Below are positions 8,014 to 16,888 of a stretch of DNA of 64,000 nt, piece after piece (positions within the stretch are counted from its first letter, which is position 1; each line of letters opens with the position of its first letter). This DNA comes from JAXGPF01 sp964463985 (lineage in GTDB: Bacteria; Verrucomicrobiota; Kiritimatiellia; JAAZAB01): assembly GCA_964463985.1 (NCBI GenBank), contig CAYXEK010000010.1, positions 1 through 64,000 on the forward strand, in the 5' to 3' direction. The notes under the pieces were generated by a model. That model was not told the DNA's origin. It was given only the letters and a program-made list of their open reading frames with translations, and made no database searches. Position numbers and translations under genes: made by a program.

Positions 8014-11000
8014 GTGGCCGCCTCCGCTTCCGCGACCTGGGCGTGACTGACCAGAACACTGCCCTTGGCCTTCGCCAGCAGGTTCCCGAACGGGTCCTGG
8101 ATGCGGGCGAGCCGGGGGTTGGACGTGGCGCAGTTGTAGACGGCATAGAGCCAGTAGTCGTGGCGCATGTTGCAGGCCTTTGCCCACTCGTTGGATGAGA
8201 CCTCGATGTCGCCGGTTGTCGCGCGGCCCTTGACTTCGATACATCGAATTTCCTTGCCAGGTTTGTCCTCCATAGCCTTGGCGGAGGAGGAGCGGATGGA
8301 AAGCAGATCAAAGCCCGGATTGTCGGGAAGACCGGCATGGCGGGCGAGATCGGGCGTGTGAACGTCCAGAACCTTGGCTCCGGCGGCCTCCTCAAACGCC
8401 TGCGCCAGTTGCATCGCGACCATCTCGACGTTCTTGTCGTGTTGCTCGATGTCCGTCGGGTCGGATGACGGCACGACGAGCGCATGGGCCACGAAGATAA
8501 CTTCGCCAGGAGCGATCAGGTCGGGCTCACGGTGCAGGACGGCCAATGCGTTCTGGCGGCGGGTAACAAGCTCACGTTGCTGGCGCTTTATCTCCTCCAA
8601 CGCCTCCATCGCCTTGCGGTTGCCGCTGCGGGCTTTGTCGGAATGCTTGGCGCGGGCGGCAGCCAGTTCGGTTTCCTGGTAATCGAACCCACGGCGGATG
8701 AACCCCTCGCGGTCCGGGATGCTGTCGGCAAGGGCCTTCTTGCGGTCGAGCGCCATCCCACGGGCGATTCGTTCGGCCAGATAAGCTCGGGCGAGTTCCT
8801 TCTGTTCGGAAGCGGTTACGGCCAGACGCTGGGCGGAAGCGGGAAGTCCGTGTCCGCCCTTTAAAAGCAGAAGATGCTCGACGGGGCAGACGGAGATCTC
8901 TGCGCCTTCTTGCTGGCGGATGCCGACAAGGCGGCACTCGAGGACCTCTTCATGCGCAAAGTCTGGCAACTCCGGGTCGGCGCGACGCACCACCGAGAGA
9001 AGCGCCATGTGGAAGAGGTAGGGCTTGGTGGTGGACGGATCGATGAAGACCGCGCCGCGTGTGCCCACCTCCGCCAGCCGCTCCGTTGTCAGGGCACGAA
9101 ACCGCTCGAATACAGGTTCGCCAGGATGGAGCCATATCACGTCCTTACGGTCTGTCGGACGGACGACGGAGAAGTTGTCCCGTGATTTCTCGGGGTACAA
9201 TTCCAGAACAGAAAGCAACGGGTCCATCGCGCCGAAACGAAGAGCCCGAAGGGAGAACACTCCGTCCATATCGCCGTCAATCTCGATGTCCAGAAGCGGC
9301 GCTGCCTGCTGAATGTACTGGCGGACGTACCCCGGCATCAGCCGGAAATAGACTTCCTGCTCCATGCTGACGCGGAGTCGCGGAAGCTCTTTTACCACGT
9401 CGCCACCGGTCCCATAGAGGGACTTCTCGCGCTTGGCCACCGCCTCGATCTGCTCCTTGGTCAGGCGACCGTCCAGTTGCAGCGCCACCTCGTCGGCGTC
9501 TTCCGTGACCGCAAGCTCCATGTACCGCTTGATGGAGACGCCCTCGAACATGCGTCCGATGCAGTCGAAGACCTTGTCGGACTGGAGCTCCTTCCGAATC
9601 TTCTCCAACTTATCGAGCAGCACCTTCAAAACCTTGCCTTCGCGGGTTGTCGGCGCCACGAGGTTGATGATCATCACAGGGTCGTGCTTCTGCAAATAGC
9701 GGTGGATTCGGCCCATACGCTGCTCGAGGCGGGCGGGATTCCACGGCACATCGTAATTGATCATGATCCAGCAGAACTGAAGGTTGATGCCTTCACCAGC
9801 GGCATCGGTGCAGATCAGGAAACGGGCTCCGCCCTGGTCGAGGTGCTTGCGGAAACGCTCCACCTCGTCCTCACGCTGGAGGTACTGCATACCGCCGTGA
9901 ATCTGGGCGATCTGGCCGGTGTAACCCATGCCGCCGAGCCGCCGCACGAGAAACTCGAGCGTGTCCCGATGCTCGGTGAAGACAACGAACTTCTCGCCGC
10001 TGAATCGGGAATCGGTCAGGACTTCCCGGAGCTTGTCGAACTTGGATTCATGCCCGCCGTCGTGGACCTTCCGCGCCAGATCGAGCAGATCCCGGACCTG
10101 CTCTTTCTCGGCCAGCAAATCGGTGAGGGAGGCGGCGACGACGCCCTGGAGAAGGCGATCCTCTGCCGCCTCGTGGGCCTCGCCATATTCTTCGTCACCT
10201 TCATCGTCCGCGCTGGTGGTGTCGAGGAGGTCGTCCTCATGGAGCCGGGCCTGGAAGGTCATCATCTGCTCGGTGGTAATCTTTCCGTCCTGGATGTCCT
10301 CTATCAGCGCGTTCAGCTTCTCCATGCGGCGCTCGAACGACCGCAGTAGCGCGTAGGTCGAGCTGGCCAGGCGGCGTTGGAATACGCTCATGGCGAGCCG
10401 CGCCGCCTCACGATTCAGCAGCTTCGCCTTGTTGTAGACGAAGCGTAGGTAGTCCGTGGTCTCGTCGTAGAGCTTCTGTTCGCTGATCTCCTTGCCCGAC
10501 GTAGCTTCAGCGAAGTTGGGGCCCTGGCTGAGCTCGTATCCGAGCGTGTCGGACATCCGCTTCGGGTATAGGGGGCGACCGTCCAGGTAGACCATCTCCT
10601 CCTTCGTACGGCGGATGAAGTGCGATTGCCGCTGGTCGCGAGGAAACTCATCGAAGGCATCGGGCGTTGCGAGCATCTCGGGTTCGAGAAGCCGCCAGAG
10701 GGCGTAGTATGGATAGCTCTTGCCCATGTGCGGCGTGGCGGTCAGAAAAAGCAGGTGGTGGGCGCTCCAGCCCAGCCGCCAATGGTCGTTGTTGGACTGG
10801 ACGCCCGCGATGGCCTCGGCCAGGCAGTATCGGTCGGTCTTGCGGATGCGGAGGTCGTTGCCCCGGTCGGCCGCCAGTTTGTGCGCCTCGTCGAAGATGA
10901 CCAGGTCATAGGGCACCACGGTCGGCTCGCGGAGACGGGCGAATACGCGTGGGCTGGCCATCGTGTCTACGCTGACGATCACGCGGTCGCCTGCATCGCC

Positions 11001-11639
11001 CTGAAATGGGTTGTCCGCCCTCGCATCCGGACCCGTGACAATGCGGAACGGCAGGTTGAACAGCGTCAGCAACTCGCGCCGCCAGTTGCCCACAAGACCG
11101 GCGGGAGGAACGATCAGAATCCGGCGCAGTAATCTGCGCGACAGCATTTCCCGGATATAGAGGCCGGACATGATCGTCTTGCCCGCGCCCGCGTCGTCGG
11201 CCAGCAGAAATCGCAGCCGAGGCTGCTTGAGCATGTGGTCGTAGACGGCGATGCGCTGGTGCGGCAGGGGATCGATGCTGGAGATCTCGGTGGCGAAGGC
11301 GGGATTCATCAGATGGCCGAAGGACAGTCGTTCGCCTTCGGCCAGAACCTTCACGATGTCCGGCTGCGCGGTGAAGTCCAAGATCGCTGGCGGTGTCTCT
11401 TCCTGTTTGCCGTAGGGGGCGGACTCCTCGGCCACGCGCATCTCGAGTTGCTGCAGGTGCTTCCAGTATACGCGGGAAGGCCTCGTCTGCTCGTTCTCCC
11501 ACCGGTTGACGGTGGCGAAAGAGACGCCGAGGCTGTCCGCCAGCGCCTGCTGGGTCAGACCGATAGCCACGCGCAGGCGCTTGATGCGCTCGGCGTAGTC
11601 ATCGCCCGGCTTCGGCCCTATCATATAGCGTTCTGTCAT
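8010..11639 (-). CDS. XRE-HTH / SNF2 helicase / DUF3883 defence protein
   Basis: A protein of 1209 residues from ATG 11639, preceded by GGAAGA; a TTG 24 nt further upstream is less likely. Domain order: an XRE-type helix-turn-helix near residues 15-55 (TQQALADSLGVSFATVNRWE); SNF2/HepA helicase with Walker A DDAGAGKT near 150 and DEAH in VIFDEAHKL; helicase motifs V-VI as GEGINLQFC and ARLEQRMGRIHR; then a long region and a C-terminal DUF3883 domain (CIEVKGRATTGDIEVSSNE). It is probably an ATP-driven DNA translocase that recognises foreign or unmodified DNA, paired with the DUF1156 methyltransferase at the other end of the island. The fused DNA-binding domain, together with the operator-like palindrome over its promoter, suggests it represses its own gene. 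Confidence 0.9.
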   Translation of the reverse strand: MTERYMIGPKPGDDYAERIKRLRVAIGLTQQALADSLGVSFATVNRWENEQTRPSRVYWKHLQQLEMRVAEESAPYGKQEETPPAILDFTAQPDIVKVLAEGERLSFGHLMNPAFATEISSIDPLPHQRIAVYDHMLKQPRLRFLLADDAGAGKTIMSGLYIREMLSRRLLRRILIVPPAGLVGNWRRELLTLFNLPFRIVTGPDARADNPFQGDAGDRVIVSVDTMASPRVFARLREPTVVPYDLVIFDEAHKLAADRGNDLRIRKTDRYCLAEAIAGVQSNNDHWRLGWSAHHLLFLTATPHMGKSYPYYALWRLLEPEMLATPDAFDEFPRDQRQSHFIRRTKEEMVYLDGRPLYPKRMSDTLGYELSQGPNFAEATSGKEISEQKLYDETTDYLRFVYNKAKLLNREAARLAMSVFQRRLASSTYALLRSFERRMEKLNALIEDIQDGKITTEQMMTFQARLHEDDLLDTTSADDEGDEEYGEAHEAAEDRLLQGVVAASLTDLLAEKEQVRDLLDLARKVHDGGHESKFDKLREVLTDSRFSGEKFVVFTEHRDTLEFLVRRLGGMGYTGQIAQIHGGMQYLQREDEVERFRKHLDQGGARFLICTDAAGEGINLQFCWIMINYDVPWNPARLEQRMGRIHRYLQKHDPVMIINLVAPTTREGKVLKVLLDKLEKIRKELQSDKVFDCIGRMFEGVSIKRYMELAVTEDADEVALQLDGRLTKEQIEAVAKREKSLYGTGGDVVKELPRLRVSMEQEVYFRLMPGYVRQYIQQAAPLLDIEIDGDMDGVFSLRALRFGAMDPLLSVLELYPEKSRDNFSVVRPTDRKDVIWLHPGEPVFERFRALTTERLAEVGTRGAVFIDPSTTKPYLFHMALLSVVRRADPELPDFAHEEVLECRLVGIRQQEGAEISVCPVEHLLLLKGGHGLPASAQRLAVTASEQKELARAYLAERIARGMALDRKKALADSIPDREGFIRRGFDYQETELAAARAKHSDKARSGNRKAMEALEEIKRQQRELVTRRQNALAVLHREPDLIAPGEVIFVAHALVVPSSDPTDIEQHDKNVEMVAMQLAQAFEEAAGAKVLDVHTPDLARHAGLPDNPGFDLLSIRSSSAKAMEDKPGKEIRCIEVKGRATTGDIEVSSNEWAKACNMRHDYWLYAVYNCATSNPRLARIQDPFGNLLAKAKGSVLVSHAQVAEAEAAT

Positions 11640-11685
11640 ATTCACAATAGTCTTCCATGACAATCTTTAACTTTAAGACCATGTT

Positions 11686-11714
11686 AATATAACAGATGTT
11701 ATATTTATTGTCAA
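11686..11714 (-). promoter_or_regulatory. Near-consensus sigma-70 promoter of the helicase operon
   Basis: Read on the minus strand, TTGACA (11714-11709) is followed by exactly 17 nt and TATATT (11691-11686). The expected start site is near 11679, giving a leader of about 40 nt before ATG 11639. This is the best promoter match I found in the window and lies in a local AT-rich patch. Confidence 0.75.
11687..11704. promoter_or_regulatory. 18-bp palindromic operator candidate
   Basis: ATATAACAGATGTTATAT has perfect 8-bp inverted arms around a 2-bp centre. It overlaps the -10 hexamer and spacer of the helicase promoter, so a bound protein would block transcription. The helicase itself starts with an XRE helix-turn-helix domain and is the obvious candidate ligand (inference). 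Confidence 0.6.
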
Positions 11715-11817
11715 GCAATTACACGTCGGCAATAGTTGACGACATAGCCAATACTTAAAGCCACCCTGGCGGGCTTGTCAGCCGGGAAATCAAGATTATG
11801 CAAAAAGCCACATATTA

Positions 11818-12037
11818 TTATGCCCGGCCGGATGGCGACTTCAGATAGCGCTCGAAGGCAAGAGCTTGCTCACGATTGGCCAAAGCGATGGCTGTCTTGA
11901 TGATCCAGGGACGATATTTGGTGGTGTGCGGATCTCCGTTTGAGGCGGGAATCCCGGTCTTCGGTGAAGCCGGAGTAGAAGTGGGGCGGTTCAGATTCTG
12001 ATAGCAGGATGTAAACGTAGTAGAAGCCGGTTTTCAT
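11818..12037 (-). pseudogene. Frameshifted GIY-YIG endonuclease remnant
   Basis: From ATG 12037 the frame reads MKTGFYYVYILLSESEPPHF then YSGFTEDRDSRLK, a typical small UvrC-like GIY-YIG nuclease start. Homology then continues in another frame as HTTKYRPWIIKTAIALANRE, then QALAFERYLKSPSGRA and a stop at 11818-11820. A small deletion near the usual HN-G segment explains the shift. Single-domain GIY-YIG genes of about 80-90 codons are common. This copy is broken and lies at the island edge beside tRNA-Pro. Confidence 0.8.
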
Positions 12038-12180
12038 GGCACGTGCTTGGCCCGCCTACGTGGCTGCGCCACTACGGTGCGGCAGCCTTCGCTCGCCGCT
12101 GGCGTGCCGAGCCGTAGCTCGCAGCACGATTCAGCGGACAGGCCCCACTTCGCCCGGCGTTCCGCCGTGCTACGCAGGGC

Positions 12181-12215
12181 ATGCTTCGCACTCCGCTGCG
12201 CTCCGAGCGAAGCAT
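12181..12215. other. Hairpin directly abutting the tRNA-Pro 3' end
   Basis: ATGCTTCGC (12181-12189) pairs with GCGAAGCAT (12207-12215) around a 17-nt GC-rich loop. The last base coincides with the final A of the tRNA CCA end. There is no T-tract, so it may aid tRNA 3' processing or termination, or be a dispersed repeat. The 140 bp between it and the GIY-YIG remnant holds no gene I can support. Confidence 0.5.
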
Positions 12216-12291
12216 GGTCGGGGCGGTGGGATTTGAACCCACGACTTACAGCTCCCAAAGCTGTCGCGCTACCAGACTGCGCTACGCCCCG
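12215..12291 (-). tRNA. tRNA-Pro (anticodon TGG)
   Basis: A 77-nt tRNA with an encoded CCA. On the minus strand it starts CGGGGCGTAGCGCAG and shows the D-loop TGGTAGCGC, the anticodon arm CAGCTTTGGGAGCTG with TGG, the T-loop GGTTCAAATCC, and ends CGCCCCGACCA. The first base is C, as usual for bacterial tRNA-Pro. Its 3' end faces the defence island, the usual geometry for a tRNA serving as an integration site. Confidence 0.97.
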
Positions 12292-12462
12292 CAAAAATCA
12301 AATGGCGCCATCGGCGGTAAGGCATGGCCGGAGCATAAAATCCGGCTGACACGGCGCACAGACCCTGCGCGCCATATCTCCGATATTCAAATTCACGAAG
12401 GGCCGTCTTCCCCTGAAAATGACACAGCCCGGAACGAATTACACTCTACCCTGTTAAATTTG

Positions 12463-12492
12463 TTGCGCCAATGACGTCGTTTGCGCTATTAT
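12463..12492 (+). promoter_or_regulatory. Possible promoter for the TPR lipoprotein gene
   Basis: TTGCGC (12463-12468), an 18-nt spacer and TATTAT (12487-12492) precede the ATG at 12533. The -35 match is only partial. Confidence 0.35.
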
Positions 12493-12532
12493 AACGCGAG
12501 CTTTGATTATTACAACTACGGAGTGCCTGGGC

Positions 12533-13906
12533 ATGGCAAGTATTTGCGCGAAACCGGCCGGAGGATGCGCCATCACGGCAATCTGCCTGGCGCTGATCCT
12601 GTCGGGATGCGCCGGCAACGACGACAAATTGGCCTCGTACAACGGTTTAAAGGCTCTGGAACACGGCGATTGGCCGCGGGCTGTGGAAAACCTGGAGCAA
12701 GCGGTGCGCAGGGCCAACGATCCGGCGCGAGCCGCGTTTCTGCAGAATCACCTGGGAATCGCCCTCGCGCGCGCGGGCCGGCCGGATGATGCCATGGTCG
12801 CCCTGGGCACCGCCCATAACCTCGCCCCCACCATGCCGGAGCCGGCGTATAACCTGGGCGTGATCAACCTGGAACTGGAACGTACCGCCACCGCGGAGGA
12901 ATGGTTTTTGAAGGCGTCGGACCTGGCGCCGGACGACACAATGGCGATGGAATACCTGAGCGATATCCGCCGCCGCCAGGGCGACCTTGCTCAGGCGCGC
13001 GGGTACCTGATGGAAGCCCACCGGCGCCAACCCCATCTGCCCCGCATCCTGGCGGCGCTGGGCCTCGTGGAATTACAGGCGGATAATCTTGACCAGGCTT
13101 CCATGTTTCTGCAGCAATGCCTGGAAAAGGATCCAGCCTACCCCCCCGCCGTTTATAACCTGGCATTGGTGAGGCAGCGCCAGGAGAACCTGATTCAGGC
13201 GCGCTCGCTTTTCCATGAATACACCCGCCTGAGCGGCACCAGCCGCACGCATCTGGAACTTGCGGCCCAGGCAATGGATGAATTAAACCGGCAGCTTAAC
13301 GCCACGGCCATGTTCGGCTCACCGGCGCCGGAAACCGCCGCCACGCTGAAACCCGTGGAAATCGCCCCGCCTTCCACGGAAGCCCTGGCGCGCATAGCGC
13401 AATTACTGGAAAATCAGGGCCGGGCGGAAGCCGCGGTCAACAATTACCTGCTGGCAGCCCGGGCGGCGGAACGCGCCGGCGATGAAAAGACACTGCGCGC
13501 TATGCTGAGGTCGGCAACCCTGGCCTGCAGCGAAAATTCCAGGGCACATTACAATGTCGGCATGTATTACCTGGAAAAGAAACGCCCGGAGGATGCCCTG
13601 CTGCATTTCAAAAAAGCGGTGGCGCTGGATGATCAATGGTTCGCGGCCCACCTGGCCCTGGCGCGCGTGGCCATGGAACAGTCGGAATACGACGCCGCCC
13701 TGGTGTCCCTTAAAATCGCGGTGAACCTGCGCCCGGACGATCCCAATGCCCTGTGGTCGCTGACCCAGTTATACGACCGGAGCTTGAACATGGCCGAGCA
13801 ATCCGCGCGGCATTATGAAATGTTCCTGGAGCGGTTCCCGGAGGATGTGCGCGCGCGTTACGCGCGCCAGCGCCTGGACTTGCTACGTCAGGCCGGCACT
13901 ATTTGA
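12533..13906 (+). CDS. TPR-repeat lipoprotein
   Basis: A 457-residue protein. The start MASICAKPAGG leads into a hydrophobic signal sequence ending LILSGCAG, a good lipobox, so the mature protein is probably anchored to a membrane facing the periplasm. The rest is consecutive tetratricopeptide repeats: roughly residues 30-240 and, after a linker with ETAATLKPVEIAPPS, a second block to the end. TPRs are protein-interaction scaffolds and no enzyme domain is present. ATG 12533 is chosen because the signal peptide begins there and GGAG lies about 12 nt upstream. It is divergent from tRNA-Pro and 28 nt upstream of the cvpA-like gene. Its exact role is unknown. Confidence 0.85.
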   Translation: MASICAKPAGGCAITAICLALILSGCAGNDDKLASYNGLKALEHGDWPRAVENLEQAVRRANDPARAAFLQNHLGIALARAGRPDDAMVALGTAHNLAPTMPEPAYNLGVINLELERTATAEEWFLKASDLAPDDTMAMEYLSDIRRRQGDLAQARGYLMEAHRRQPHLPRILAALGLVELQADNLDQASMFLQQCLEKDPAYPPAVYNLALVRQRQENLIQARSLFHEYTRLSGTSRTHLELAAQAMDELNRQLNATAMFGSPAPETAATLKPVEIAPPSTEALARIAQLLENQGRAEAAVNNYLLAARAAERAGDEKTLRAMLRSATLACSENSRAHYNVGMYYLEKKRPEDALLHFKKAVALDDQWFAAHLALARVAMEQSEYDAALVSLKIAVNLRPDDPNALWSLTQLYDRSLNMAEQSARHYEMFLERFPEDVRARYARQRLDLLRQAGTI

Positions 13907-13934
13907 CGTTCGGTTCATCAAGCAGCCATCCGCC

Positions 13935-14522
13935 ATGGGTAATTTTTCATATAACGCGGTGGATTGGATTGTGCTGGGCCTGATTGCCTGGGAAATCATC
14001 ATGGGACTCCGCCGCAAGATGGCCGGCGAACTGTTCCGCCTGCTTTGCACGGCGCTGGTGCTGGCCGCGGCCTGGCGGTATTATACGGATATCGGGGATC
14101 AACTGGCGGCACATACCCGGCTTTCCGCCAGTCCTGAAATGGCCCATGCCATCGCCTTCGGCTTGATTGTAGCCATGCTGGGCATCACCTGCGCGTTGGT
14201 GCACCTGATTCTGGCCCTGCTGATGGAGGTTCATTTCAACATCCTGATAGACCGGATCGGGGGAGCCGTCATGGGGCTGTTGCGGGGCGCCCTGATCGTA
14301 ATCCTGCTGCTGTTCGCCGGCGCGATCTGGCCATCCGATCTGCTGCGGGAAACGCTGCGCGACAAATCCTGCGCCGGACGCATAACCGCCCGGCTGGCGC
14401 CGGCGGCCATCCGGTTCGTGCGCGCCGTCAAAATTGATTTTCAACCGGACAAGCCCGCGGAAAACGCGCCGCATTCCGATGCCCAGCCGCCTGACGGGGA
14501 CGGTCAATCCCGGACGGATTGA
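13935..14522 (+). CDS. CvpA family membrane protein
   Basis: A 195-residue protein starting MGNFSYNAVDWIVLG. Four hydrophobic segments occupy roughly residues 8-28, 38-55, 68-100 and 108-135, followed by a charged C-terminal tail rich in Pro, Asp and Gln. The opening NAVDWIVLGLIAWEIIMGLRR is typical of CvpA/colicin V production proteins, which are inner-membrane proteins of poorly defined, envelope-related function. ATG 13935 is chosen because the family N-terminus begins there, 28 nt after the TPR gene. It probably shares a transcript with that gene. Confidence 0.85.
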   Translation: MGNFSYNAVDWIVLGLIAWEIIMGLRRKMAGELFRLLCTALVLAAAWRYYTDIGDQLAAHTRLSASPEMAHAIAFGLIVAMLGITCALVHLILALLMEVHFNILIDRIGGAVMGLLRGALIVILLLFAGAIWPSDLLRETLRDKSCAGRITARLAPAAIRFVRAVKIDFQPDKPAENAPHSDAQPPDGDGQSRTD

Positions 14523-14624
14523 TCATCCGCGCCAATGCCGGGTTGCGTGCTTGACGGATAAACGCCTTCTGCTCCGTGTAATCCAGCACAGCGGGTGGTA
14601 AAATGAATAAAAGCCAGTGTTAAT

Positions 14625-16460
14625 ATGTCGCCAATGATACCGCCGGAAATCCTGGAAGAAATCCGCTCCCGCAGCGACATTGCGGCGGTGATCGAATCCT
14701 TCATCCCCTTGCAGCGGCAGGGGAATACCCTGAAAGCCCTGTGCCCGTTCCACAAGGAGAAAACCCCGTCTTTCGTGGTCAACCCGCAGCGCCAGATTTT
14801 CCACTGTTTCGGCTGCGGCAAAGGGGGCGATGTATTCCGATTCATCATGGAATACGAAAAAATGGATTTTATTTCCGCGGTCCAGTTCCTGGCGCGCCGC
14901 GCCGGCGTATCGCTGGACCGGTTAGCCGGCGCACCCGCCGGGCCGACCTCTCCGCGCGAAACCCTTTTTGAGATCAACCAGGCGGCCGCCGGGTTTTACC
15001 GGCAATGCCTAGAAAGCGCCGGCGGCGCCGGCGCGCGGCGCTACCTGGAAAGCCGCGCGCTGCCGGAGCGCGCGGTTGAGGATTTCATGATCGGGTATGC
15101 CCCGGACCAGTGGGATGCTTTTTTGACCTGGGCGCAACGCAAGCACAAGCCGGCCCTGCTGGAACAGGCCGGCTTGATCGTGCAGGCCGCCGACCGCGGC
15201 CGTAACCCGGGGCCTCATTGGTACGACCGGTTCCGCAACCGGCTGATGTTTCCCATTCGCGACGAGCAGGGCCGCGTAATCGGATTCAGCGGCCGGAGTC
15301 TGTCCGGCGAGGACCAGGGCGCCAAGTACGTCAATACTCCCGAGACTCCCATCTTTCACAAGGGGCGCGTACTCTACTCCCTTGACCGCGCGCGCCGCCC
15401 TATCGCCGACGCGGGCCAGGTCATGATCTGCGAGGGCCAGATTGACGTCATCCAATGCCACTTGGCCGGATTCAATAACGCCGTCGCCGCCCAGGGCACC
15501 GCCTTCACCGAAGACCATGCCCGGATTCTGCGGCGCTATGCCGACAACGTGCTGCTGGTGTTCGACGCCGACCGCGCCGGACAGAATGCCGCCTTGCGCG
15601 CGGCCGAAGTGTTCCTGCAATTCGGCCTGGCCGTGCGCATCGCCGCGCTGCCACAGGGCGACGACCCGGACACCATCCTCCGCCGGCCGGATGGTCCGGA
15701 GGCATTCCGGAACCTGATCGAGCAGGCCAGTCCGCTGATTGCCTTCCAAATCAACACCCTGCGCCGCGCCGCCGATGCGGATACGGAAGCCGGCCGGCTG
15801 CGGACTGGCCGGGCAGTCCTGGCCCTGATCCGCAAAAGTCCGAGCGCCGTCCAGCAATCCCTGCTGCTCCAGGAAGCTGCCGGCGCCCTGGGACTGCCTG
15901 TGGACGTGCTGCAGCGCGACTTGCGCGCCCTGCCGCCGCCCGCTGCACCCCGGCCGGATCCTTCCGACAACAACGCCGCTCAGACCGACGATCGCCCGCC
16001 GCCGCGTGAACTGGCGCTGGCGGAGCACCTGGCTGCGGAACCCCAACTGGCCAGCCTGGCCCGGCAATACCTGCCGCCGGAATGCATCACGCACCCGCTG
16101 TGCCGGCGGATTGTCGAGTTAAGCGGCGAAGCCGCCGCCCATAAATGCCCGCTTACCGCCCTTCTTTCGCGAATGGCCGCCGATGATGAGCCATTAATGC
16201 AGTTCGCCGCCCGGGTGCTGGCGGCGCCGCCAAAGATCACCAGTGAATTCGCCACCAACCGCGAATCCGTCCAGAACCTGATCCTCAGTTTGCGCGCGGC
16301 GGACGTTCAGCGCCGCCGCCGGAAATTGCAGGAACAGATTGTGCGCATGCCCCCCGGCGCCGCCGGCCGCGAACGCCAGGCGCTGGAAGAGGAATACGCC
16401 GAACTGGGGTACGATATCGCGCGCCTGAAAAACTGGGAGACGGCGCTGGAAATCATGTGA
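14625..16460 (+). CDS. dnaG: DNA primase DnaG
   Basis: This 611-residue enzyme makes RNA primers at the replication fork. The N-terminal CHC2 zinc finger uses Cys40, His43, Cys61 and Cys64 (CPFH...CFGC, then GKGGD). The Toprim catalytic core carries EGQIDVI near residue 273 and VFDADRAGQNAA. The C-terminal third, with a Pro-rich linker and a helical tail, fits the DnaB-interacting region. Length is normal. Unlike the classical macromolecular-synthesis operon, rpsU and rpoD are not adjacent; the ATP synthase operon follows after 191 bp. The start lacks a clear Shine-Dalgarno site, and ATG 14634 is a close alternative. Confidence 0.97.
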   Translation: MSPMIPPEILEEIRSRSDIAAVIESFIPLQRQGNTLKALCPFHKEKTPSFVVNPQRQIFHCFGCGKGGDVFRFIMEYEKMDFISAVQFLARRAGVSLDRLAGAPAGPTSPRETLFEINQAAAGFYRQCLESAGGAGARRYLESRALPERAVEDFMIGYAPDQWDAFLTWAQRKHKPALLEQAGLIVQAADRGRNPGPHWYDRFRNRLMFPIRDEQGRVIGFSGRSLSGEDQGAKYVNTPETPIFHKGRVLYSLDRARRPIADAGQVMICEGQIDVIQCHLAGFNNAVAAQGTAFTEDHARILRRYADNVLLVFDADRAGQNAALRAAEVFLQFGLAVRIAALPQGDDPDTILRRPDGPEAFRNLIEQASPLIAFQINTLRRAADADTEAGRLRTGRAVLALIRKSPSAVQQSLLLQEAAGALGLPVDVLQRDLRALPPPAAPRPDPSDNNAAQTDDRPPPRELALAEHLAAEPQLASLARQYLPPECITHPLCRRIVELSGEAAAHKCPLTALLSRMAADDEPLMQFAARVLAAPPKITSEFATNRESVQNLILSLRAADVQRRRRKLQEQIVRMPPGAAGRERQALEEEYAELGYDIARLKNWETALEIM

Positions 16461-16651
16461 CCGGGCCGGGCTGGATAGGGGCAAAGGGGCAGAGGATCTT
16501 TTACGGTGAATTCATCTTCGCCGCCTTCGTGGTCTGCGCCCTCCGGCGACTTTGACCTTGCAAAAACATGGGGCGCATGCGAGTATTAACCCGAAGCGCC
16601 GCCCCGCCCGGCTCATTCAGCAAGCCGCCGGGCAGCCAGCGTGAATGACCT

Positions 16652-16888
16652 ATGCCGAAGGATGACACAACCTTGAACAGCCGCGCCGCCGCCTGGCGAG
16701 CCCTGGGCAAATTCGGCGCCATCGGATTCATGCTTGCGGCCTGCATCATGGCCGGCTTGACTGCCGGCTACGTGCTGGACCAGCGGCTGGACACTGCGCC
16801 CTGGCTGACCATGGCGCTGCTGGCGCTGGGAATTATTGCGGGATTCCTGTACATTTTTCAGCAGACCATGAACCGCGGTGACAAATGA
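16652..16888 (+). CDS. AtpZ/AtpQ-like small membrane protein of the ATP synthase operon
   Basis: A 78-residue protein with two transmembrane helices, near residues 25-45 and 50-70 (FGAIGFMLAACIMAGLTAG and LTMALLALGIIAGFLYIF). This is the F0F1-ATPase AtpZ (Ca2+/Mg2+ transporter-like) family that opens many atp operons and is thought to help assembly of the c-ring. Its stop overlaps the next start (ATGA at 16885). The 191 bp upstream probably hold the operon promoter, though I see no convincing hexamers. Confidence 0.8.
   Translation: MPKDDTTLNSRAAAWRALGKFGAIGFMLAACIMAGLTAGYVLDQRLDTAPWLTMALLALGIIAGFLYIFQQTMNRGDK

Noticed and set aside
1..11639. DISARM or BREX system.
   Set aside because: A SNF2 helicase and a methyltransferase are present, but DrmA/DrmB (DUF1998), PglZ and BrxC are not visible. 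The left side is cut off, so this could change with more sequence.
12040..12214. Second tRNA or attachment-site duplication in the GC-rich stretch beside tRNA-Pro.
   Set aside because: No cloverleaf can be formed and I found no second copy of the tRNA-Pro 3' end in the window.
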